From Amycolatopsis dendrobii (GTDB lineage Bacteria > Actinomycetota > Actinomycetes > Mycobacteriales > Pseudonocardiaceae): DNA of 64,000 nucleotides. Each line of letters begins with the position of its first letter. Positions within the stretch are counted from its first letter, which is position 1. This document shows positions 42,296 through 50,677 of this stretch, piece by piece. The notes under the pieces are model-generated. The model was not told the DNA's origin. It saw only the letters and a list, made by a program, of their open reading frames with translations, and ran no database searches. The stretch spans positions 434,001-498,000 of the forward strand of contig NZ_JACGZW010000005.1 in the NCBI RefSeq assembly GCF_014145675.1. The letters run 5' to 3'. Position numbers and translations under genes: made by a program.

Positions 42296-43153
42296 TCAGG
42301 ACAGCGGAATTTCCGCCGAATCGGTGAGCCGCAGCTTGCGCCGGGCGCGCTGGTAGAACGTCGTCATGCCGAGCCGGACCACGCGGGCCGCGTTCGGCCG
42401 GGCGTGCAGGTCGATCGTTTCGCCGGGCCCGACGTACCCCGCCACCTGGCCGTCGACCTCCACCGCGAGCCGCCCGCTCGATGGCAGCACCTCCAGCGTC
42501 ACGGTGTCGTGCACCGACAGCACGACTCCGCGGCTGTACGCCGAATGCGGCGCGGCGGGCGTGACCAGCAGCGCTTCCACCGCCGGGCTCGTGATCGGCC
42601 CGCCGGCGGAGAAGCTGTACGCGGTGGAGCCGGTCGGCGTCGCGACCACGACCGCGTCGGCGGCGTAACTCACGAACTGCTCGCCGTTCACCAGCACCGC
42701 TACCACCGCGCTCCCGTCGCCGGGCACGCGCACCACCGCGACGTCGTTGAACGCGGTCTCGATCCGTCCGCCGAACCGCGCGTCCACCGCCAGCCGCGGC
42801 TCGACGGTGAACTCCTCGCGGTCGATCGCGGACAGCGCGAGCGGCAGGTCCGGCACGTCGACCTCGGCGAGGAAGCCGAGCTTCCCGAGGTTGACGCCGA
42901 GCACCGGCGCGTGCTGCCCGTCGGCGAGCCGCATCGCGCGCAGCATGGTGCCGTCGCCGCCGAGACTGACCACCAGATCCGAGCGTTTGCCCAGTTCAGC
43001 GGGCTGGACGGCGGTCGCCGAACAGTCCACCCTGGCGATCTCGTCCGCGATGCCGAGGATCTCGATCCCGCGTCCGGCCGCCCAGCCCAGCACCGCGTCG
43101 ACCGCGGCTTTCGAATCGCGGCGCGGGTGCAGGACGAGTCCAGCGGAATGCAT
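42296..43153 (-). CDS. nadK: NAD kinase
   Basis: A 285-residue ATP-NAD kinase that phosphorylates NAD to NADP. The catalytic GGDGT is at residues 65-69, with NLGKLGFLAEVD, PTGSTAYSFSAGGPI and DGQ near the C-terminus as in the family. GAGGAG precedes ATG 43153. It is divergent from the alditol oxidase gene, with only 64 bp between starts. Mycelial actinomycetes often have more than one NAD kinase; the recN-linked housekeeping context is absent here, so this may be an additional copy. Confidence 0.92.
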   Translation of the reverse strand: MHSAGLVLHPRRDSKAAVDAVLGWAAGRGIEILGIADEIARVDCSATAVQPAELGKRSDLVVSLGGDGTMLRAMRLADGQHAPVLGVNLGKLGFLAEVDVPDLPLALSAIDREEFTVEPRLAVDARFGGRIETAFNDVAVVRVPGDGSAVVAVLVNGEQFVSYAADAVVVATPTGSTAYSFSAGGPITSPAVEALLVTPAAPHSAYSRGVVLSVHDTVTLEVLPSSGRLAVEVDGQVAGYVGPGETIDLHARPNAARVVRLGMTTFYQRARRKLRLTDSAEIPLS

Positions 43154-43217
43154 ACGGGGTCTCCTCGGTCGGCCTGTCCCCAGTCTGCCGCGCCCGGGCC
43201 GGTTAGGCTCGGCGCTC

Positions 43218-44453
43218 GTGATCGAAAACTGGGCTGGCAATCTCACTTACCGCGCACGCGAGGTCGTCGCCCCGCGCACCCTGGCCGAAGCGCAAGAGCT
43301 CGTCGCCGGCGCGACCCGGATCAAGGCCCTCGGCAGCCGGCACAGCTTCACCACAGTCGCCGACAGCCCGGACGGCCTCCAACTCGACCTTTCCGCCGTC
43401 GACATCGCGCCCGAGATCAACGTCGCGACGCTCACCATCGGCGGCGCGACCCGCTACGGCGACGTGGTCGCGCAAGTGCACGAGGCCGGGTACGCGCTGG
43501 CCAACCTGGCGTCGCTCCCCCACATCACCGTCGCCGGCAGCGTCGCGACCGGCACCCACGGCTCCGGACAACGCCTGCCCGGCCTCGCCTCGGCAGTGTC
43601 CGCAGTCGAACTCCTCACCGCCGACGGCTCGCTCCGCACCTTCTCGCGCACCGACGCCGAGTTCCGCGGAGCAGTGGTGAACGTCGGCGCGCTCGGCGTC
43701 CTCACCCGGCTCACTCTCGACTTGGAGCCGGCATTCTCGGTCCGCCAAGACGTTTTCGACGCTCTCCCGTGGTCCGCCGCCCTGGAGCACTTCGACGAAA
43801 TCCAAGCCGCGGGCTACAGCGTCAGCCTGTTCACGAACTGGGCGCGCGACGTCGTCGATCAGGTCCTGCTCAAGAACCGCGTCCCGGCGGAGATCCCCGG
43901 CTCGCTGTTCGGCGCGCTCCCCGCCGACGGCCCGCGCCACCCCGCCCACGCAGCGGGTATTTCGGCGGAAAACACCACCGTGCAAGGCGGAGTACCCGGA
44001 CCGTGGTACGACCGGCTGCCGCATTTCCGGCTGGAATTCGCACCGAGCGTCGGTGCGGAATTGCAGAGCGAGTACTTCGTGCCGCGTGCGCACGCGGCCG
44101 CGGCGTTCGAGGCGTTGCGCGGCCTCGGCGACCGGATCGCGCCGCTGCTGGTGGTATCGGAAATTCGCACCGTCGCCGGTGATGGGCATTGGCTGAGCCC
44201 GGCGTACGACGGCGACCGGGTGGCGGTGCATTTCACCTGGCAACAGCGTCAGCCGGAGGTGGAAGCGGTGCTGCCGCTGATCGAGGAGAAGCTGGCTCCC
44301 TTCGGCGTTCGCGCCCATTGGGGAAAGCTGTTCCACGGCGCGGCGTTGGATCTCGATCACCGAGGGATGCGGCAGTTCCGGGAGCTGGCGGCCGGACTGG
44401 ACCCGGCCGGGAAGTTCCGGAACCCGTTCCTGGACCGGCACCTGCTTCGTTAG
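43218..44453 (+). CDS. aldO: Alditol oxidase
   Basis: A 411-residue FAD enzyme of the VAO family. The sequence follows Streptomyces coelicolor AldO closely: NWAGNLTYRAREV, LGSRHSFTTVADS, ASLPHITVAGSVATGTHGSG, AYSVSLFTNW, VPGPWYDRLPHFRLEF, LQSEYFVPR, EIRTVAGDGHWLSPAY and HWGKLFHG. His42 corresponds to the covalent FAD histidine. AldO oxidises sugar alcohols such as xylitol and sorbitol to aldoses with oxygen, giving hydrogen peroxide. GTG 43218 matches the AldO N-terminus. It stands alone on this strand. Confidence 0.9.
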   Translation: MIENWAGNLTYRAREVVAPRTLAEAQELVAGATRIKALGSRHSFTTVADSPDGLQLDLSAVDIAPEINVATLTIGGATRYGDVVAQVHEAGYALANLASLPHITVAGSVATGTHGSGQRLPGLASAVSAVELLTADGSLRTFSRTDAEFRGAVVNVGALGVLTRLTLDLEPAFSVRQDVFDALPWSAALEHFDEIQAAGYSVSLFTNWARDVVDQVLLKNRVPAEIPGSLFGALPADGPRHPAHAAGISAENTTVQGGVPGPWYDRLPHFRLEFAPSVGAELQSEYFVPRAHAAAAFEALRGLGDRIAPLLVVSEIRTVAGDGHWLSPAYDGDRVAVHFTWQQRQPEVEAVLPLIEEKLAPFGVRAHWGKLFHGAALDLDHRGMRQFRELAAGLDPAGKFRNPFLDRHLLR

Positions 44454-44563
44454 TCCATAGAGGACAGTCAGTAACAAAGCCGGTACAAAACCTTCTTCCG
44501 CACCACCGCGCTCACCATGTGGGAGTCCCAAGAGGACACTCGACAGCCGGGAACCCAGCGGGT

Positions 44564-44607
44564 CACAGTGGCGATCGCCCTCTCCGCGATCCCCAGGAGC
44601 CACTGTG
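44564..44607 (+). promoter_or_regulatory. Hairpin sequestering the ABC importer start codon
   Basis: CACAGTGG (44564-44571) is the exact reverse complement of CCACTGTG (44600-44607), which contains the GTG start of the permease gene (44605-44607). The Shine-Dalgarno AGGAG (44595-44599) borders the stem. Pairing would block initiation, so the 150-bp leader could regulate translation. No known riboswitch class was recognised. Confidence 0.4.
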
Positions 44608-45579
44608 AGTTCTCCTCCGACGCTGCGTGCCGTGCCGGTGCCGTCCGCAGGTCCCGAGCCGCCCGGCGAAGCACGGTTGCGCGAGCTGGCCGCGAAGAAA
44701 GTCGCGCCGTTGCGCCGTCCCGGCCGCTGGGCGGCTGCTGCGGTCGTCCTAGTGCTGCTGGCCCAATTGGCACACGCGCTGATCACCAATCCGGTCTTCC
44801 AATGGGATGTTTTCGCCTATTGGTTCTTCCGGCCGGTGATCCTCGACGGGCTGCTGCTCACCCTCGAACTCACCGGTCTCGCCGCGGTGTTCGGACTCGT
44901 CGGCGGCATCGTGCTCGCGCTGCTGCGGCTGTCGAAAAACCCGCTGCTCCAAGCGGTTTCCTGGGCGTACGTGTGGATCTTCCGCTCGATTCCGCTGATC
45001 GTCCTGTTGCTGTTCCTGGCCAACGTGACCGCGCTGTACAGCACGCTCAGCCTCGGCATTCCGTTCGGCCCGTCGTTTCTCAGCTTCAGCGCCACCGACG
45101 TGCTGAGCTTCTTCGTCGTCGCGGTGCTCGGCCTGAGCCTGAACGAAGCCGCGTACGCCGCGGAAATCGTGCGCGCCGGGGTGCTGTCGGTGGACCAAGG
45201 ACAGCTCGAAGCGGCGGCCGCGCTGGGGCTTCCGCGCTCCCGGCAATACCGGCGGATCATCCTGCCGCAGGCCACCCGCGCGATCGTGCCCGCCTACGCG
45301 AACCAGCTGATCGGCCTGCTCAAGGGCACTTCGGTCGTCTACATCACCTCGCTGCTGGAACTGTTCGGCGTGGTCGAAACCCAGGCCAGCACCAACAGCG
45401 GGCAGATCATTCCGCTGCTGCTCGTCGGCACGGTCTGGTACATCATCCTCACCAGCGTCCTGTCGGTGATCCAGTACTACGTCGAACGCTTCTTCTCCCG
45501 CGGCGCACTGCGCACCGTTCCGCCGACGCCGTTCCAGCGGTTCCGCGCCCGGCTGCGCACGCTGGGGGTCGCCCGATGA
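44605..45579 (+). CDS. Polar amino-acid ABC importer, permease
   Basis: A 324-residue inner-membrane permease of the HisMQ type. A 40-residue cytosolic leader is followed by about six helices, and the EAA loop is clear (QLEAAAALGLPRSRQYRRIILPQATRAIVPAYANQLIGLLKGTS). Only one permease gene is present, so it would act as a homodimer. It overlaps the ATPase gene by ATGA. AGGAG precedes the GTG start, which lies in a hairpin. The cargo is not identifiable, though polar amino acids are usual. Confidence 0.88.
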   Translation: MSSPPTLRAVPVPSAGPEPPGEARLRELAAKKVAPLRRPGRWAAAAVVLVLLAQLAHALITNPVFQWDVFAYWFFRPVILDGLLLTLELTGLAAVFGLVGGIVLALLRLSKNPLLQAVSWAYVWIFRSIPLIVLLLFLANVTALYSTLSLGIPFGPSFLSFSATDVLSFFVVAVLGLSLNEAAYAAEIVRAGVLSVDQGQLEAAAALGLPRSRQYRRIILPQATRAIVPAYANQLIGLLKGTSVVYITSLLELFGVVETQASTNSGQIIPLLLVGTVWYIILTSVLSVIQYYVERFFSRGALRTVPPTPFQRFRARLRTLGVAR

Positions 45580-46361
45580 GCGCTGAAGTCCGCGTTCGCA
45601 GCGCAGTCAAGTCATACGACGGAATCCGCGTCCTCGACGGCATCGACCTCACCGCGCCTAGCGGGCAGGTGACCGTGGTGCTGGGGCCGTCCGGTTCCGG
45701 CAAATCGACTTTGTTACGCACCGTCAACCATCTGGAACGCCTTGACAGCGGCTACGTCAGCATCGACGGCGAACTCGTCGGCGTGCGCGTGCACGGCGAC
45801 CGTTTCAAGGAACTGAGCGAGCGCGCCATCCTGCGGCAGCGGTCCCGGATCGGTTTCGTATTCCAGAATTTCAACCTCTTCTCGCATCTCACGATCCTCG
45901 ACAACGTCGTGGAAGCCCCGGTCGTCACGCAACGGCTAGCGCGTGCCGAGGCGGAAACGCGGGCGAAGGAATTGCTCGCCCGCGTCGGTCTCGAAGACAA
46001 GGCTCGCGCGTACCCGCGGCAACTGTCCGGAGGTCAGCAGCAGCGGGTCGCCATCGCCCGTGCGCTCGCACTCGAACCGCGGCTGATCCTGCTCGACGAG
46101 CCGACCTCCGCGCTCGACCCGGAGCTGGTCGGCGAAGTGCTGGCGGTGATCCGGGAACTGGCACGCTCCGGCACGACGATGATCGTGGTGACGCACGAGA
46201 TCGGCTTCGCCCGCGAGATCGCCGACCATGTCGTGTTCCTCGACGAAGGCCGCGTCATCGAAGAAGGACCGCCGTCCGCCGTCCTCGACCGCCCCCGCCA
46301 CGACCGCACCCGAGCCTTCCTCGGCAAGGTCACCCGCCTCGAAACCCCGGAGAACGCATGA
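45576..46361 (+). CDS. Polar amino-acid ABC importer, ATPase
   Basis: A 261-residue ATPase. It has Walker A GPSGSGKST, Q-loop FQNFNLFSHLTILDNV, signature LSGGQQQRVAIARAL, Walker B LILLDEPTSALDPELVGEV and switch His VTHEIGFAREIADHVVF, all typical of the GlnQ/HisP group. It overlaps both neighbours by 4 bp, so subunits are made in step. Confidence 0.92.
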   Translation: MSAEVRVRSAVKSYDGIRVLDGIDLTAPSGQVTVVLGPSGSGKSTLLRTVNHLERLDSGYVSIDGELVGVRVHGDRFKELSERAILRQRSRIGFVFQNFNLFSHLTILDNVVEAPVVTQRLARAEAETRAKELLARVGLEDKARAYPRQLSGGQQQRVAIARALALEPRLILLDEPTSALDPELVGEVLAVIRELARSGTTMIVVTHEIGFAREIADHVVFLDEGRVIEEGPPSAVLDRPRHDRTRAFLGKVTRLETPENA

Positions 46362-47347
46362 AAACCCGCACAATCCTGCCCCTGCTCGCCGCGGTCGCAC
46401 TCCTCGCCGGCGCATGCGGCGGCAACACCCAGGCGTCGACCGCTGTGAACGGCTCACAGACCATTTCCGTCGCCGCGAACACCGCGGACGCGCACCCGGT
46501 TTCGCTGACCGTGCCGGTCGTCGCCGAGATCCGCGCGCAACTGCCGAAGAAGTTCCTCGACCGAGGCAAACTGACGATCGGCGTCGGCGCGCTGCCGTCG
46601 GGATTCCCGCCGCTCGCCTACGTCGGCACCGACCAGCGCACCCTCACCGGAGCCGAACCCGACCTCGGCCGTCTCGTCGCCGCGGTGCTGGGCCTCGAAC
46701 CGGACGTGCAGAACGCTTCCTGGCAGAACCTGTTCGTCCGTCTGCAAAGCGGCCAGTTCGACGCCGGATTCTCGAACATCACGGTGACCGAGCAGCGCAA
46801 GCAGCAGGGCTTCGACTTCGCCGCCTACCGCGAGGACAACCTCGGCTTCGAGACGAGCCGCGCGAGCACGTGGAACTTCGCCGGGGATTACCAGGTGCTG
46901 GCGGGCAAAACGGTCGCCGTCGACAGCGGGACCAACCAGGAGAAAATCCTCCGCGAATGGCAGCGGAAGCTGACCGCCGAGGGCAAGAAACTCGACGTGC
47001 GCAATTTCGCCGACAAGAACAGCACCTATCTGGCGCTGGCGTCCGGCCGGATCGACGCGTACTTCTCACCGAACCCGAGCATCGCGTACCACGTTGCACA
47101 GACGGCGAAAACCCCGAACCCGACCCGCAGCGCGGGCACGTACTCCGGAGCTGGGGCCAAGTTGCAGGGGCTGATCGCGGCTACGACCAAGAAGGACAAC
47201 GGCCTGGTGAAGCCGGTCGCCGCGGCGATCGACTATCTGATTCAGCACGGGCAGTATGCGAAATGGCTTGCCGCGTACGGGTTGGCGAATGAAGCGGTGA
47301 AGAAGGCGGAGGTCAACCCGCCGGGCCTTCCGTTGAGCGATTCCTGA
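46358..47347 (+). CDS. Polar amino-acid ABC importer, binding lipoprotein
   Basis: A 329-residue lipoprotein with signal and lipobox LLAGAC (about residues 15-20) and an SBP_bac_3 domain (LTIGVGALPSGFPPLAYVG, GAEPDLGRLVAAVLGLE, GQFDAGFSNITVTEQRKQQG, VAVDSGTNQEKIL, YFSPNPSIAYHV). It captures the substrate outside the membrane for the permease. ATG overlaps the ATPase stop (ATGA). A hairpin follows 6 bp after its stop. Confidence 0.9.
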   Translation: MKTRTILPLLAAVALLAGACGGNTQASTAVNGSQTISVAANTADAHPVSLTVPVVAEIRAQLPKKFLDRGKLTIGVGALPSGFPPLAYVGTDQRTLTGAEPDLGRLVAAVLGLEPDVQNASWQNLFVRLQSGQFDAGFSNITVTEQRKQQGFDFAAYREDNLGFETSRASTWNFAGDYQVLAGKTVAVDSGTNQEKILREWQRKLTAEGKKLDVRNFADKNSTYLALASGRIDAYFSPNPSIAYHVAQTAKTPNPTRSAGTYSGAGAKLQGLIAATTKKDNGLVKPVAAAIDYLIQHGQYAKWLAAYGLANEAVKKAEVNPPGLPLSDS

Positions 47348-47353
47348 CCGCCC

Positions 47354-47383
47354 GGCAGGCCCCCGGCCCGCCGGGGACCTGCC
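47354..47383 (+). terminator. Terminator of the ABC importer operon
   Basis: GGCAGGCCCCCGG (47354-47366) pairs with 47371-47383 with one mismatch across a 4-nt loop, directly after the binding-protein stop. Confidence 0.6.
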
Positions 47384-47587
47384 CGAGCGGGCAGATGCCC
47401 GGACAACGGCTCGCCCTCGGCGTCGATTGCCCGGAACCGACGCAGCTGGTGTCGTGCTGCGAGCACCAGGCCCAGGGCGGCGGGGTGCCGATCGCCGCAG
47501 CGTCCGGCGGCGAACCGCGCAGCGGTTTCCGGCAGGTCTCCGATCGTCATCCGCCCTAGCAAGGCAAGCACCGCCGAATCAGCTGAC

Positions 47588-48280
47588 TCAAGCCGCGGCC
47601 CGCCAGTCCTCCGGAATGCGCACCCGGCCGGACACCGTCCGCCTCCGCAACCGGAACCCCATCCCCTCGTACCGCCGGATAGCGTTCGCATTCGTCGCCA
47701 CCGCGTGCATGAACGGCGTCTCGCCCCGATCGCGGATCCCCGCGGCCACCGCACGCACCAATCGCCCCGCAAGACCCCGGTCGCGGTAAGCCGGGTCCGT
47801 GCACACCGCGCTGATCTCCGTCCACCCCGGCGGGTGCAACCGCTCCCCCGCCATCGCGATCAGCGCGCCCTGGTGCCGAATGCCGAGATACGTCCCGAGC
47901 AGCACCGTCCGCGGCAAAAACGGGCCAGGCTTCGTCCGGGCGACCAGGTCCAGCATCTCCGGCACATCAGCCACCGTCAGCCGGACCGCCTCCGGGTCGG
48001 ACACGGCGTCGACCCCGGCGTCCACCAGCTGGACCCCGGCCATCTCCTCCAGCAGCTCCCAATCCGGAGGCGGCGGCCCGGCCTGCGCAAAGGCCGGCAC
48101 CACCGCCCCCGGACCGGCGAGTGCGGCGACGTCGTCCCACACGCCGGCAGCCGGCTCGTCGGGCACGGCCGAGAAGACCGAAACATCGGCGGGGTAGCGC
48201 ACGGCCTGTCCGGCCCGCTCGGCGAACCCGGCATGCGGGCCGGTCAGCGAAGCCCAGGCCGCATTGTCCAAAACAGACAT
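47588..48280 (-). CDS. GNAT-family acetyltransferase (FR47-like)
   Basis: A 230-residue protein whose C-terminal 120 residues form a GNAT fold with the acetyl-CoA loop region AVCTDPAYRDRGLAGRLVRAVAAGI and ATNANAIRRYEGMGF. The N-terminal half is less conserved. Its ATG overlaps the MocR-like stop by 1 bp (TGATG), so it is probably translated with that regulator. The acceptor is unknown. Confidence 0.8.
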   Translation of the reverse strand: MSVLDNAAWASLTGPHAGFAERAGQAVRYPADVSVFSAVPDEPAAGVWDDVAALAGPGAVVPAFAQAGPPPPDWELLEEMAGVQLVDAGVDAVSDPEAVRLTVADVPEMLDLVARTKPGPFLPRTVLLGTYLGIRHQGALIAMAGERLHPPGWTEISAVCTDPAYRDRGLAGRLVRAVAAGIRDRGETPFMHAVATNANAIRRYEGMGFRLRRRTVSGRVRIPEDWRAAA

Positions 48281-49629
48281 CAAGGCCGCCGGGCGGCCCG
48301 GGCGATCATCCGGGCCAGATCCGCCACCAAAGCCGGATCATCCGGCAGTTGCCCGGTCGCCACGCGGATGTGCGGCGTCCCCGGATTGCCCGCACGCGTG
48401 CCCGACCCGGCGGAAACCCCGTTGGCCGCCAGCGTCATCAACGTCCGCGACTCCTCCGGAACCGGCACCCACAACGTCAACCCGTCCCGAGCGCGCACCG
48501 AGATCCCGTGCTCCCGCAACGCTTCTGTCAAAGCCGCCCGCCGATGGGCATACCGGTGCCGCGCCCGGTTCAGCAATTCGGCGCTGCCGGGATCGGTCAG
48601 CAGAAACGCCTGCGCGTCCTGAAGAATCCGGCTCGACCACACCGACCCCGGTCCGCGCTGCTGCCGCACCCGCTCCACCAGCACCGCCGAACCGCCGATC
48701 ACGCAGCTGCGCAGTTCCAGCCCGAAAGCAGTGCAATACGACCGCACCAGCAACACCCGGCCGGGCAAGCGGGTGCCGAGGCTCAACGCGGGAGCCGAAG
48801 CCAACGGCCCGAAGTCGTCGTCCTCGATCACCGCCACGTCCTCTTCGGACAGTACCGCGGCGAGTTCCGCGAGCCGGTCCGCCGGAACCGAATGCCCGAG
48901 CGGCGACTGGGCACGCGGCTGGTAGACGAAGGCGACCGGCCGATGTTCCAACGCCGCCGCCAGCGACGACGGCAACGGCCCGTTTTCGTCGCACCGCACC
49001 GGCACCACGTGGATTCGCGACCGGCGCAGCAATTCACGCAGCCACGGCGCCGTCGGCGCTTCCAGCACGATCACGTCGCCCGGCCGCGCGACCGCCTGGC
49101 AGGCCAGCAGCATCCCGTCCTGCCCGCCTGCCGCGACGGTCCACGATTCGGCGGCGAACGGCCACGTCGGCTTCACCGCGGCGCGCAATTGCGGGGTGAT
49201 CGAGTTCTTGACCGGCCCGCCGAACCGTTCCGTGTGGACGCCCGCGGCGACGGCGTCCTCCAGCGGCGGCAGCAGTCCAGGATCCGGGAGGCCGTGTTCC
49301 AGGTCGACCGTCTGCCAGCCGGAAAACGCGCGTTCCGGCGGCGGGCTCGACGGCGGTTCCAGCACTATCGTGCCGCGCCGCCGTCCCGTGCCGATCAACC
49401 CGGCCGCGCGCAGCTGCGACCACGCCTCGGCGATCGTCGTGGGGCTGACCGAAAGCTCCGCGGCCAGCGCCCGCACGGTGGGCAGCCGCGTGCCCGGCGG
49501 CACCTCCCCGTCGCGGATCAGGCCGGACACCGTCCCGGCCACGCCCCGCGCCGTGCGCTCGCCGATGCGGGACCCGAGCCAGCCTGCCCCGACCGGCAGC
49601 GTCGTCGTCGCGAGTTCGCCCGTGGCCAC
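48280..49629 (-). CDS. MocR-type GntR/aminotransferase-fold regulator lacking PLP Lys
   Basis: A 449-residue MocR/PdxR-family regulator. The N-terminal GntR helix-turn-helix spans residues 25-85 (RGVAGTVSGLIRDGEVPPGTRLPTVRALAAELSVSPTTIAEAW), and the rest is a fold-type I aminotransferase-like domain (QDGMLLACQAVARPGDVIVLEAPTAPW, VAVIEDDDFGPLA). Where the family has S-x-SK with the Schiff-base lysine, this protein reads VRSYCTAFGLELRS: the lysine position appears to be Cys299. The Tyr of the EDDY motif is Phe. PLP is therefore probably not bound covalently. It is divergent from the iron importer and cotranscribed with an acetyltransferase. Confidence 0.82.
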   Translation of the reverse strand: MATGELATTTLPVGAGWLGSRIGERTARGVAGTVSGLIRDGEVPPGTRLPTVRALAAELSVSPTTIAEAWSQLRAAGLIGTGRRRGTIVLEPPSSPPPERAFSGWQTVDLEHGLPDPGLLPPLEDAVAAGVHTERFGGPVKNSITPQLRAAVKPTWPFAAESWTVAAGGQDGMLLACQAVARPGDVIVLEAPTAPWLRELLRRSRIHVVPVRCDENGPLPSSLAAALEHRPVAFVYQPRAQSPLGHSVPADRLAELAAVLSEEDVAVIEDDDFGPLASAPALSLGTRLPGRVLLVRSYCTAFGLELRSCVIGGSAVLVERVRQQRGPGSVWSSRILQDAQAFLLTDPGSAELLNRARHRYAHRRAALTEALREHGISVRARDGLTLWVPVPEESRTLMTLAANGVSAGSGTRAGNPGTPHIRVATGQLPDDPALVADLARMIARAARRP

Positions 49630-49798
49630 GCACCGGCTCCCCTCGTCACCCGGAAATCCGAAAACCTCTGACCCGATCAGAAGCTAGAGCGGCAACGGCA
49701 CGCGGCAAAGGCGTTTCACATCCTGGCGGGCCCGCCCGGTACAAAACGCCCGTGACGTCCGACACCGCCGCGGTGTCCGGTTTCGGAATATCACTCGA

Positions 49799-49817
49799 TC
49801 AGGTTAGGCTAACCTTC
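49799..49817. promoter_or_regulatory. IdeR/DtxR-type iron box
   Basis: AGGTTAGGCTAACCT (49801-49815) matches the 15-bp core of the mycobacterial IdeR operator TTAGGTTAGGCTAACCTAA exactly. The box ends at the base before the ATG at 49818, so iron-loaded IdeR would occupy the transcription start of the siderophore importer operon. Confidence 0.9.
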
Positions 49818-50648
49818 ATGAGTCACTCCTGGCCGGAAGCACCGGCGCTCGCCGGCACCGGGCTCGCTCTCGGCTACGGCGCGAAGCCGGTGGTCCAGGA
49901 CGCGGAGATCGTCCTGCGCGCGGGCGCGGTCACCGTACTGGTGGGCCCCAACGGGTCCGGCAAGTCGACGCTGCTGCGCTCGCTCGCCCGGCTGCATCCG
50001 CTGACCGCGGGCGACGTCACGCTGGCCGGGCAGGACGCGCTCGCCTTGTCCCCCAAGGAGTTCGCCCGCCACGTCACGCTGCTGACCCAGTCGCGCCCCA
50101 CGCCCGGCGGCGTGCGCGTGCGCGACGTCGTGTCCTACGGCCGCCATCCCTACCGCGGCCGCTTCGGCTCCGGCGATCCCGAGGGACCGGAATTGGTCGA
50201 GCGGGCCATGCGGCACACCGGCGTCGACGGCATGGCCGAGCGCCCGGTGGACGAACTGTCCGGCGGCGAACTGCAGCGCGTCTGGCTGGCCACCTGCTTC
50301 GCCCAGGACACCGGCGTCGTCCTGCTCGACGAGCCGACCACGTTCCTCGACCTGCGCTACCAGATCGAAACGCTGGACCTCGTCCGCGATCTCGCCGACG
50401 AGCACGACGTCGCGGTCGGCGTCGTGCTGCACGACCTCGACCAGGCCGCCGCTGTCGCCGACGAGGTGGTGCTGCTGTGCCGCGGCGCCGTCCGCGCCGC
50501 CGGCCGCCCGGCCGACGTGCTGACCGCCGATTTGCTCAGCGACGTCTACGGCCTGCGCATCGACGTCCACGTCGACGACGAGGGGCACGTCCGCACGCGC
50601 CCGGTCGGACGGCACACCTCCCGGCCGCGGCCGGTCCGCTCAGCCTGA
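49818..50648 (+). CDS. Iron-siderophore ABC importer, ATPase
   Basis: A 276-residue FecE/FhuC-type ATPase. It has Walker A GPNGSGKST, Q-loop LLTQSRPTPGGVRVRDVVSYGRHPYRGRF (the YGRxP form typical of siderophore systems), signature LSGGELQRVWLATCFAQ, Walker B VVLLDEPTTFLDLRYQIE and switch VLHDLDQAA. It starts at the ATG directly after the iron box; an upstream GTG at 49752 would place the box inside the gene. The mRNA is thus probably leaderless. It is first in a three-gene iron-regulated operon. Confidence 0.92.
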   Translation: MSHSWPEAPALAGTGLALGYGAKPVVQDAEIVLRAGAVTVLVGPNGSGKSTLLRSLARLHPLTAGDVTLAGQDALALSPKEFARHVTLLTQSRPTPGGVRVRDVVSYGRHPYRGRFGSGDPEGPELVERAMRHTGVDGMAERPVDELSGGELQRVWLATCFAQDTGVVLLDEPTTFLDLRYQIETLDLVRDLADEHDVAVGVVLHDLDQAAAVADEVVLLCRGAVRAAGRPADVLTADLLSDVYGLRIDVHVDDEGHVRTRPVGRHTSRPRPVRSA

Positions 50649-50677
50649 CCCATCCCTCTAGTTCGAAGGAAAACCCC

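Noticed and set aside
44454..44604. SAM or cobalamin riboswitch in the ABC importer leader
   Set aside because: I looked for S-box, SAM-IV and B12-box words and found none. Only a local hairpin at the start codon is supported.
47400..47587. Possible short minus-strand gene after the acetyltransferase (ATG following GGGCGG, MTIGDLPETAARF...)
   Set aside because: It would run through the operon terminator and into the ABC binding-protein gene, and the protein matches nothing recognisable. It may be a remnant, but support is too weak.
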